Shown here piece by piece: positions 57,170-64,000 of a DNA stretch of 64,000 nucleotides; position 1 is the stretch's first letter, and each line of letters starts with the position of its first letter. Source of the DNA: JADKAV01 sp963818505 (GTDB taxonomy: Bacteria > Actinomycetota > Actinomycetes > S36-B12 > UBA10799); the NCBI GenBank assembly GCA_963818505.1, contig CAWFSJ010000005.1, positions 744,001 to 808,000 on the forward strand, read 5' to 3'. The notes under the pieces were generated by a model, which ran no database searches, was not told the origin of the DNA, and saw nothing but the letters and a program-made list of their open reading frames with translations. The position numbers and the translations under genes are program-made.

Positions 57170-59857
57170 CTACTTCTTGACCGACTTCTCCACACTGACC
57201 GCCTGCTGGAACGTCGGTCGGTTCTGGAACGGGTACACGTTGGGCTTGGTCACACCGGCGGTCACCCGCGCCCGGTTGGCGTTCCAGCACGAAGGCTGCG
57301 GGTCGGAGACACACGCGCCGAACCCGTATAGCTGTGCCGGGGTCACCGTCAGCGCCTGCTTCAGCGAGTCCTGCAGCGCTGTGCTGCACGCCGCCTTGTC
57401 ACCGTTGCCGCAGAACGGCACCGCGAACCCACCTTCGACAGGCTGCCCGGAGTTGACCCGCTGCAGGTCCAGCAGGCTGTAACCCCACCAACCGTCGGAG
57501 AAGCCGGGAGCGCTCGGCCTGCTCGAGTTGGACCCGAAGGAGATCATGGTCTGGATCTCGTCGAACGCCGCCTTGCCGAGAACCGGCTCGAACTGCGCGG
57601 TCAGCAACTTGGGCCACCACGCGTCCAGGATCTGGATCGCGTCGTTGTGCTCGTAGGTGCCGTCCTTGTTGAGGTCGCGGCGGTGCCCGCCGTCAGCCAT
57701 CCAGGCCTTCAGCTTGTCGATCGCAGCGCTCACCTCCGGATCGGAGACGGTGCCCATGGTCTCGAACACCGTGGTCAGCAGCTTCGCCGCGCGGATGTCC
57801 TGTGTGGCCGACTCCTCCATCGCCTGCACGACTTGGGCCAGCGTCGCCTTCTTGCCACCGCTGACCGCGTTCTGCAGCTTCTCCTCGATGAGGTTGGAGC
57901 GGTAGAACGGCCCGTAGCCCCACTGCTCATCCGCGGCCGCCCAGTCCTTGGCCGGCTTGTTGTTCCACGACACCATCACTGGCTGGTCCACTGTCTTCGG
58001 GTGCTTCTTGAACCCGAGCAGATCCATCGTGTAGTTCTTCGCGTCGAAGCCCTGCCAGTCGTACTTGCCCGTGCCCAGAACCGGGAAGTCGGGCGACGTG
58101 CCCTTGGCCCTCTTCGGGTAGCCACCGGACAGGTAGTACGCGGTGTGCTTGGAGTTCTGGTAGGCCCAGTTGAACGTGAACTGGATCTTCGAAGCCGACT
58201 TGTGGAACTGCTTGGGTGTACTCATCTGGTCGGGCTGGTTGAACTTGCGGAAACCGAGGATCGAATCCGCCTCGTGCAGGTAACTGGTGCGTGCCGTCAC
58301 GTACGCGACCGGCTTGCCGTTCACCGTTCCGTAGTGGGTGACCAAGCCGTGCACGCTGCGGTACACCGTCAGCTTCGCCTTGCCTGCCGGGGTGGGATCC
58401 GCGGCGTTCGGCTTCCAGGACAGGTTGCGCACCAGCTTCTGCATGGAGCGGCACTTGCCCTTGTAGGTGTACTTGTACTTACTGCCACCGCACAGCACCT
58501 CGGCGAAGGTGTCGACGTTGTCCGAGCCGGCCGACGTCGCGCTCCACGCGTAGTCGCGGCCGCGGCCCAACTGCACGTACATGCTGACACCGGGGAAGGC
58601 AGCGCCACGGGCGTCGATGCCCGGACCGTGCAGTTCAAGTTCCATCAGGACCTGGGGCAGGTAGTACCCGACCTGAGGTCCGAGCACACCGAGCGGGCGG
58701 CCGTTGGCCGAGTTCTTGGCTGACAGCAACTCCCAGTTGGAGTGGTGGCCGTCGAGTTGCTCCTGCTGGATGGCATCGCCGAAGGAGACGGTGTCGTCGG
58801 CTGACTGCAGGCTCGAAACGGTGGAACCGGAGATGACCTGCCACGGGGTGACAGGGGTTCCGGTGTCAGGTAGCGCCAGGCCATCCGGGGAGAAGGAGTC
58901 GCCGGTCTGGTACGGGAAGCTCTGCGGGATCGTGGTGGGAGCGGTCGGGTTGTTCTTCGAACGGAAACCGGTCCAGATGGCTCGGCCCTGTTCGACGCCG
59001 AACCTCGCCTCAAGCGCCCGCAGGATCAGTGCCGAGGTCACCTCCGCACCACCGCCACGACCGAAGATGCCGCCGAACAGCGACGCCGTGGCCATCACAT
59101 CGGTGGCCTTCCAGTTCTTCAACGTCGCGCCCAGCGCCGTGTACTCACCGGGCATCAAGGCGTCGTTCTTGCGCGCCTTCTTGATGTAGGCGTTGATCCC
59201 GTCAACGTAGCTGTTGACGTCCTTGCGCAGCTTCTTCCATTCCTTCTGACTTCCCTGCGCGGGTGCCTCGAGCTGCTTCTTCAGGTCGGCCTCGGTGTAG
59301 GCGTTGTTCTGCCACTGGTTGGCGTCGGCGTTGAGGTTGGCTCCGCCGAGGAAGTTGGACAGGTCGGCCCGACCGGTGTGGCGCAGGACATCCATCAGGA
59401 ACAGGCGGTCGTTGGCTGAGACATAACCGGCGCCGAACATCGTGTCCTGGCGGGTCTCGCCATAGACCCGCGGGACTCCGTACTTCTTGTCGCGCAGAAT
59501 CGTCACACCCTTGCGTGGCTTCACGGTCTTCGCGCGATTGCTCTTCTTCACCCCGAAGGTCGCGTCCTTGTAGTAGTCACCCACCTGCGCGTCGGTCAGA
59601 GTCGGCGATGCGTAGAGCAGGCCGTCGTAAAGCGGTTGCTGGTCCGCCCAGTGCTTGGGGAACGCGCCGCTCGAGCGGTACGCCAAGATCTGCCCGAGCG
59701 TGTCCAGGCCGTTCTGCCCGGGCGGCAGGACGTTGCGGAAACCTCCGCCGTCGTTCTTGCCGTAGCCGCCGGGGTCGGCGTTGGCAGGCGCGGCGAGTGC
59801 CAGGGCGGACAGTGCGGCAACACCGATGGTGAAGCTGCGAAGGACATTGCGATACAT
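57170..59857 (-). CDS. Secreted penicillin acylase family protein
   Basis: 895 residues from the ATG at 59857, preceded by GAGGT; this start opens a clear signal peptide (FTIGVAALSALALAAPANA). The Ntn-hydrolase signature is present: the A-chain YGVPRVYGETRQDTMFGAGY, then the linker GHHSNWELLSAKNS, where the Ser (coded near 58740) would become the N-terminal nucleophile after self-cleavage. The B-chain has SWNNKPAKDW. It hydrolyses amide bonds of acylated compounds (for example beta-lactams or acyl-homoserine lactones in relatives) outside the cell; substrate here is unknown. Confidence 0.88.
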   Translation of the reverse strand: MYRNVLRSFTIGVAALSALALAAPANADPGGYGKNDGGGFRNVLPPGQNGLDTLGQILAYRSSGAFPKHWADQQPLYDGLLYASPTLTDAQVGDYYKDATFGVKKSNRAKTVKPRKGVTILRDKKYGVPRVYGETRQDTMFGAGYVSANDRLFLMDVLRHTGRADLSNFLGGANLNADANQWQNNAYTEADLKKQLEAPAQGSQKEWKKLRKDVNSYVDGINAYIKKARKNDALMPGEYTALGATLKNWKATDVMATASLFGGIFGRGGGAEVTSALILRALEARFGVEQGRAIWTGFRSKNNPTAPTTIPQSFPYQTGDSFSPDGLALPDTGTPVTPWQVISGSTVSSLQSADDTVSFGDAIQQEQLDGHHSNWELLSAKNSANGRPLGVLGPQVGYYLPQVLMELELHGPGIDARGAAFPGVSMYVQLGRGRDYAWSATSAGSDNVDTFAEVLCGGSKYKYTYKGKCRSMQKLVRNLSWKPNAADPTPAGKAKLTVYRSVHGLVTHYGTVNGKPVAYVTARTSYLHEADSILGFRKFNQPDQMSTPKQFHKSASKIQFTFNWAYQNSKHTAYYLSGGYPKRAKGTSPDFPVLGTGKYDWQGFDAKNYTMDLLGFKKHPKTVDQPVMVSWNNKPAKDWAAADEQWGYGPFYRSNLIEEKLQNAVSGGKKATLAQVVQAMEESATQDIRAAKLLTTVFETMGTVSDPEVSAAIDKLKAWMADGGHRRDLNKDGTYEHNDAIQILDAWWPKLLTAQFEPVLGKAAFDEIQTMISFGSNSSRPSAPGFSDGWWGYSLLDLQRVNSGQPVEGGFAVPFCGNGDKAACSTALQDSLKQALTVTPAQLYGFGACVSDPQPSCWNANRARVTAGVTKPNVYPFQNRPTFQQAVSVEKSVKK

Positions 59858-59956
59858 AGTGACCTCATTCAGTACGAAGCGATCACACACTACGTGAACG
59901 TTGCCCGTCATGACCGGTGTTCGCGCGGAAATCGGGCGAACGGGCTCAGCCGGGCC

Positions 59957-61723
59957 TCACCACGAACCGCCGCCCCCACCGCCCGAGCCGCCCCCACCGC
60001 CGCCTCCTCCTCCGCCTCCACCACCGGAGCTGGACGAGCGCTGCGTGGCTTGGTAGGCAGCAACAGCCGAGGCCTCGACGGCCACAATTCCGGTCGACAG
60101 GGCCCATATGGGAGAGCTTCGAACCGGGGAGGAGTAGTAGCCCGACATGCCACCCATCGAGGTCGCTTCCGCACTGCCCGGTGGCGGAGTGCACGAGGCC
60201 GCCCACTCGTCGGCGCAGTCGAAGGCAACCGCCCAGGGCAGGTACTCGTCGAAGTGCCGAACCCGGGCTGCGTAGTCGAAGCGGTCAACTGAGGCACTGG
60301 TGGACAGGACCTGTTTGAAACCGGCCGTGCGGTCACGTATCGAACTTCCAAGGTCCGTGAGCCGGGTGGTGTCGCGAGAATGGATGATCAAGCCGACGAC
60401 CGCCGCCGCGAGCAGCGCAGTAGCCACCAGCAAACCGGTGTCGAACCAGATCAGGGCGGTGAACCCGCCGATGATCGCCAGGTAGATCATCAGCAGGGCC
60501 AGCCCGGAGCCGTTGACCGTGGTGGCCAGACCGCTGCCCGAGATGGCCTGCTGGGTCTGCCCGGTGATCTCCCCCTCGAGTTCCTTGAGCATGCGCCCAT
60601 CGGTCACGCTGCCCTTCGTGATCATCCGCGTGTGCCCTTGCTGGTAGAGCCCGAGGCTGCCCAATGCCTCGCCGAACCCCACAAGGCCCGGCGACGCGGT
60701 GTTGGTGCGGGTGAGTTGGATCCAGTCGGGGCCGTTGTTGTCGGCGACGCTGCGTTGCTCGGCGGAGAAGTCCACGACTTTGTGCGCTACAAGGTTGAGA
60801 AGGACCGTGGGCACCGCACGGTCCACGGGGGTCTCCTTCAACGTCCAGGCGCACAACAACGGGTCGGGCCCGGGCGGTTCGAAGACCGGTGCGATGTTCG
60901 GCTTGCGCTCTCTGGAGCGGACGAACACGGAGATAGTCAACGCCACCGAAAGGGCGACGAAGGCCAAGGTTGCAAGCAGCAGGATGTTCGCCCCGGTGCT
61001 GCGTTGCACCGCTGGTGCCGGCAGGTCGAAGAAGGCCTTCATGGTGATCGCGGTGTAGGGCTCGACGTCTTCGGCGGCGATCGAGTAGGCGCCGTCGGCC
61101 TGCGTGATGGTGCACGGGACCCCCGCTTCGCAGGTCGGCGGTGCGACTGGGGCCGGGATCGTGGCGTTGATTCTGACCTTGCGCATCGGCATCGCCCAGC
61201 CCGAACCGAGCACGTCCCAGTACCACTGCGACGACGCGCCGTCGGGCCCGCCCTTGGGCCGGGTCAGGGCGTTGGGCGTGGTGGAGATGATCCGGTAGGT
61301 CTGGATTCCTGGCGGGAACGGGCGGGCCGCGGAACCGATCCGGATCGTCTTGGTGCCGCCACCCTCCTGCGAAACGATGTAGGGCTCGGGCAGCCACTGG
61401 TCGTTCTGCCGACGTTCGACCGACTCGACCTCGACCGGGTGCGTCACGCTCGGGTACTGGGCGTCACGGGTGTCGAAGATCCGGTAAATACCGCGCCTGG
61501 TCTCAGTGAATTCAACCGCGAGGACCTCGGTGGAGCGCAGATTCCCCTGCTCGTCGAGATCGAACTTCGCGCGGTACTCGTCCACGATGGAGGTGTCCGA
61601 AACCTGCTCGACGTTGCCCCCGAAGATGTTCTTCAGCGGTATCGGCACCACCGACATCCACCCGGCCACCACCCCGGCCGTGAGCAGCAGCACCAGGAAC
61701 AAGCGGAACTTCGGCACCCTCAT
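59957..61723 (-). CDS. DUF2207 membrane protein with poly-Gly tail
   Basis: 588 residues. A signal/membrane helix (RLFLVLLLTAGVVAGWMSVV) precedes an extracytoplasmic beta-rich domain (ETRRGIYRIFDTRDAQYPSV). Two further membrane regions follow near residues 245-268 and 410-455, with a cytoplasmic domain between (DFSAEQRSVADNNGPDWIQL). The protein ends in an almost pure Gly/Ser tail of ~25 residues. This is the DUF2207 (YciQ-like) layout, often next to LemA, as here. Function unsettled. The gene is divergent from lemA with an 18-base gap. Confidence 0.88.
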   Translation of the reverse strand: MRVPKFRLFLVLLLTAGVVAGWMSVVPIPLKNIFGGNVEQVSDTSIVDEYRAKFDLDEQGNLRSTEVLAVEFTETRRGIYRIFDTRDAQYPSVTHPVEVESVERRQNDQWLPEPYIVSQEGGGTKTIRIGSAARPFPPGIQTYRIISTTPNALTRPKGGPDGASSQWYWDVLGSGWAMPMRKVRINATIPAPVAPPTCEAGVPCTITQADGAYSIAAEDVEPYTAITMKAFFDLPAPAVQRSTGANILLLATLAFVALSVALTISVFVRSRERKPNIAPVFEPPGPDPLLCAWTLKETPVDRAVPTVLLNLVAHKVVDFSAEQRSVADNNGPDWIQLTRTNTASPGLVGFGEALGSLGLYQQGHTRMITKGSVTDGRMLKELEGEITGQTQQAISGSGLATTVNGSGLALLMIYLAIIGGFTALIWFDTGLLVATALLAAAVVGLIIHSRDTTRLTDLGSSIRDRTAGFKQVLSTSASVDRFDYAARVRHFDEYLPWAVAFDCADEWAASCTPPPGSAEATSMGGMSGYYSSPVRSSPIWALSTGIVAVEASAVAAYQATQRSSSSGGGGGGGGGGGGGSGGGGGGSW

Positions 61724-61729
61724 CAGCGC

Positions 61730-61735
61730 TACCCT
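61730..61735 (+). promoter_or_regulatory. Candidate leaderless -10 box of the LemA gene
   Basis: TACCCT ends 6 bases before the GTG at 61742. It lies inside the short divergent gap to the DUF2207 gene. Confidence 0.35.
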
Positions 61736-61741
61736 GCCCTA

Positions 61742-62290
61742 GTGACCCTCATTGTTGTCATCGCGATCGTAGTCCTGCTCGTCGGTCTAGGCGTGGTCCT
61801 GTTCAACCGCCTGGTCCGGCTGCGCAACAAGGTCGAGGAGGCATGGGCGCAGATCGATGTGCAACTGCAGCGCCGTCACGACCTGATCCCGAACCTGGTC
61901 AACACCGTGAAGGGCTACGCCGCGCACGAGAAGACCACCCTGGAAGAGGTGACAGCCGCGCGTACCGCGGCGGTGTCCGCCCAGGGGGCTGCAGCCGCGG
62001 GACAGTCCGAGAACGCACTCACGGCGGCTTTGGGCAGGTTGTTCGCCGTGGCCGAGAACTACCCCGAACTCAAGGCGGACCAGAACTTCCGCCACCTGCA
62101 GGAGGAACTGTCCGACACCGAGGACAAGGTGGCCTTCGCCCGCCAGTACTACAACGACAACGTGCGCGAGTGGAACACCCGGATCTCGTCGGTGCCGGAC
62201 AACCTCGTGGGGATGATGATGGGGGCTAAGAAGGCCGACTACTTCGAGATCGATGACGGCGCGGGGGCTGCGCCTCAGGTCAGTTTCTAG
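61742..62290 (+). CDS. LemA family protein
   Basis: 182 residues from GTG at 61742. One N-terminal membrane helix (LIVVIAIVVLLVGLGVVLFN) is followed by the LemA helical bundle: VEEAWAQIDVQLQRRHDLIP with NLVNTVKGYAAHEKTTLEEV, then FAVAENYPELKADQNFRHLQ with ARQYYNDNVREWNTRI. LemA proteins are membrane-anchored four-helix bundles of unclear role, commonly paired with DUF2207 proteins. A much longer in-frame upstream extension overlaps the DUF2207 gene and is a shadow. Confidence 0.9.
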   Translation: MTLIVVIAIVVLLVGLGVVLFNRLVRLRNKVEEAWAQIDVQLQRRHDLIPNLVNTVKGYAAHEKTTLEEVTAARTAAVSAQGAAAAGQSENALTAALGRLFAVAENYPELKADQNFRHLQEELSDTEDKVAFARQYYNDNVREWNTRISSVPDNLVGMMMGAKKADYFEIDDGAGAAPQVSF

Positions 62291-62292
62291 AC

Positions 62293-63594
62293 ATGGCGCA
62301 ATGGGTTGACCATGTCGTGTGGTGGCACGTGTACCCGCTGGGTTTCGTCGACGCTGCGCCCACGCCGTCCGGAGAGGTCGTTCATCGCATCGGGCGCCTC
62401 GAGCACTGGTTCGACTACCTGATCGAACTCGGTGCGTCGGGCCTCGCACTGGGCCCGATATTCGCCTCCTCGAGCCACGGCTATGACACCGTCGACCACC
62501 TGCAATTGGATCCACGCCTCGGCGATGCCGGGGACTTCGCGGCGCTGGTCGAAGCGGCCCATTCCCGTGGCATCAAGGTCCTGCTCGACGGCGTGTTCAA
62601 CCACGTGAGCGCAGAGCACCCGATGTTCAAGCAGGCATTGGCTGAAGGCCCCGACTCAGCCGCGGCCCGCTGGTTCCACCTCTACTGGAACGAGCCCGGC
62701 CAGGCCCCCGACTACGAACACTTCGAGGGCCATCGGGACCTCGTCACGCTGAACCACGGCGAACCGCAGGTCCGTGACTACGTGGCCGAGGTGATGAACC
62801 ACTGGCTGAACCTCGGCGCCGACGGGTGGCGACTCGATGCGGCCTACTCGATGCCGGCCGACTTCTGGGGCGAGGTCGTCGGGCAGGTTCGCGCTGCCCA
62901 CCCCGAGGCGTACCTGGTGGGCGAGGTGATTCACGGCGACTACGCCGAGTACGTGGCCACTTCCGGACTCGACTCGGTGACTCAATACGAACTGTGGAAG
63001 TCCACGTGGAGTTCGCTGAACGACGCCAACTTCCACGAGCTGAACTGGACACTGGGCAGGCACAACGACTGGCTGGACACCTTCGTGCCGTTGACCTTCC
63101 TGGGCAACCACGATGTGACCCGCATCGCCAGCCAACTCGCGGACCTGCGCCACTATCCGCACGCGCTGGCGATCCTCATGACTGTCGGCGGCACCCCGTC
63201 CATCTACGCCGGTGACGAGCAGGGCTTCCGCGGCATCAAGCGCGACCAGCCCGGTGGGGATGACGAAGTGCGGCCTGCTTTCCCCGAGCGTCCCGAGGAG
63301 CTCGCGCCCTTCGGCCAGGAGTGGTTCCACCTGCACCAGGAGCTGATCGGGCTGAGGCGGCGACACCCCTGGTTGCACACCGCGCGCACCGAGGTGCTGC
63401 ACGTCAGCAACGAACAACTGGTCTACCGCGCCCACGGCGGCGATCAGCACATCGTGGTGGCCCTGAACCTGGCCGACGAGTCGGTGAGTCTGACCGCCCC
63501 CGGGACCGAGCAGGTGCTGGCCGGACCCGGGGGGATCAACGGCTACGAATCGGTCGGACTTGGCCCTCACGGTTGGGCAGTTCTGGGCGCCTGA
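62293..63594 (+). CDS. GH13 alpha-amylase family hydrolase
   Basis: 433 residues. GH13 conserved regions: I VLLDGVFNHV, II DGWRLDAAYSMP with the Asp nucleophile, III YLVGEVIHGD with the Glu acid/base, IV VPLTFLGNHDVTRI with the transition-state Asp. A short C-terminal beta domain follows (VVALNLADESVSLTAPG). It cleaves or transfers alpha-glucans; no signal peptide, so cytoplasmic. It starts 2 bases after the LemA stop, making the pair an operon, though the functional link is obscure. Confidence 0.92.
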   Translation: MAQWVDHVVWWHVYPLGFVDAAPTPSGEVVHRIGRLEHWFDYLIELGASGLALGPIFASSSHGYDTVDHLQLDPRLGDAGDFAALVEAAHSRGIKVLLDGVFNHVSAEHPMFKQALAEGPDSAAARWFHLYWNEPGQAPDYEHFEGHRDLVTLNHGEPQVRDYVAEVMNHWLNLGADGWRLDAAYSMPADFWGEVVGQVRAAHPEAYLVGEVIHGDYAEYVATSGLDSVTQYELWKSTWSSLNDANFHELNWTLGRHNDWLDTFVPLTFLGNHDVTRIASQLADLRHYPHALAILMTVGGTPSIYAGDEQGFRGIKRDQPGGDDEVRPAFPERPEELAPFGQEWFHLHQELIGLRRRHPWLHTARTEVLHVSNEQLVYRAHGGDQHIVVALNLADESVSLTAPGTEQVLAGPGGINGYESVGLGPHGWAVLGA

Positions 63595-63615
63595 ACCTCG
63601 GTGTGAGAATGAACC

Positions 63616-64000
63616 GTGCGCGTTGTGACCTGGAACGTCAATTCCCTGCCGAGCCGTATGCCACGCATGAGTGTCTGGCTGCAGGTGATGAAGCCTGATG
63701 TGTTGTGCCTGCAGGAGACGAAGATCCCCGACGAGCAGTTCCCGTACGAGGCGCTGGCCGACCTCGGATACGAGGCGGTGCACCGGGGGGACGGCAGGTG
63801 GAACGGTGTGGCCATCCTCTCGCGTGTCGGCATCGAGGACGTCCAGACCGACCTTGTGGATGTGCCCGGTTTCCCCAACGACGACGATCCACCGGAGCCG
63901 CGCTTCATCGCGGCTGTGTGTGGCGGGGTGAGGGTGGCGTGCGTCTATGTGCCGAACGGGCGCACTCTGGACAACCCGCACTACATGTACAAACTGCGCT
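63616..64000 (+). CDS. xthA: Exodeoxyribonuclease III, 3' end cut by window
   Basis: 128 codons from GTG at 63616 to the window edge, no stop. RVVTWNVNSLPSRMPRMSVW with VLCLQETKIPDEQFP carries the active-site Asn and metal-binding Glu of the ExoIII/AP-endonuclease family. GRWNGVAILSRVGIEDVQTD and CVYVPNGRTLDNPHYMYKLR are further family matches. It removes 3' blocks and cuts abasic DNA. It begins 21 bases after the GH13 gene. Confidence 0.9.
   Translation, partial: MRVVTWNVNSLPSRMPRMSVWLQVMKPDVLCLQETKIPDEQFPYEALADLGYEAVHRGDGRWNGVAILSRVGIEDVQTDLVDVPGFPNDDDPPEPRFIAAVCGGVRVACVYVPNGRTLDNPHYMYKLR

Noticed and set aside
60380..61741. Long plus-strand frame running into LemA
   Set aside because: It lies wholly antisense to the DUF2207 gene, has no family features before the LemA start, and LemA has its own GTG with a candidate promoter.
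62656..63981. 441-codon minus-strand frame opposite the amylase
   Set aside because: Shadow of a gene with all four GH13 regions.

Overview
The window is a GC-rich stretch of bacterial chromosome, most likely from an actinobacterium whose order I cannot name. Pointers are the frequent GTG starts, ATGA/GTGA gene overlaps, an ANTAR domain protein, RecR followed by a DUF5063 protein, small SRP RNA next to tRNA-Ser(GGA), a tandem-GNAT acetyltransferase and Cfp30B-like VOC proteins. It shows no rRNA, CRISPR array, transposase or prophage. One tRNA, one SRP RNA and about 60 protein genes are supported, plus many intergenic palindromes.

Layout. 1-5.1 kb: two consecutive heptose cassettes. The first (hldE, SDR, family 9 glycosyltransferase) is intact except for the window edge. 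The second (hldE copy, glycosyltransferase copy) carries about six frameshifts within 1.2 kb. 5.1-8.0 kb: a regulatory module of STAS protein, ANTAR-GAF protein and membrane PAS-SpoIIE phosphatase. 8.0-17.4 kb: a stress and redox region (FAD/Rieske oxidoreductase, DUF421, general-stress SDR, coiled-coil and membrane-tail proteins, hemerythrin, cation/proton antiporter), in which three start regions carry a GTGT-N17/18-GGGTA promoter signature typical of SigB/SigF-type stress sigma factors. 17.5-20.8 kb: a three-gene operon of secernin-like hydrolase, class III aminotransferase and kinase-like protein. 21-25 kb: cydD-cydC-ung. 25.4-27.7 kb: a very acidic small protein, a thioredoxin lipoprotein with CcdA, and a SHOCT protein. 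27.7-32.4 kb: MFS exporter, DUF389, dtd and hypotheticals.

32.4-35.2 kb: the methionine operon metY-metX. It is preceded by an 18-codon open reading frame with a strong ribosome binding site that encodes a Met/Cys-rich peptide, then mutually exclusive GC-rich hairpins, the second followed by a T-run. This looks like a leader-peptide transcription attenuator sensing sulfur amino acids and is the most interesting signal in the window. 35.9-43.6 kb: a complete kdp operon (small membrane peptide, kdpF, A, B, C, D, E) with repeated CGTCA(G/T)GA boxes upstream.

43.7-64 kb: two VOC proteins, glpK, a low-molecular-weight phosphatase, tandem GNAT, esterase lipoprotein, NfeD/stomatin pair, YheT-type hydrolase, DUF5063-recR-dnaX, catalase-like protein, ffs, tRNA-Ser, penicillin acylase, DUF2207, LemA, GH13 amylase and the start of an exonuclease III gene. 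Several intergenic gaps hold copies of dispersed palindromic repeats (three families plus one nested cruciform), suggesting REP-like elements in this genome.
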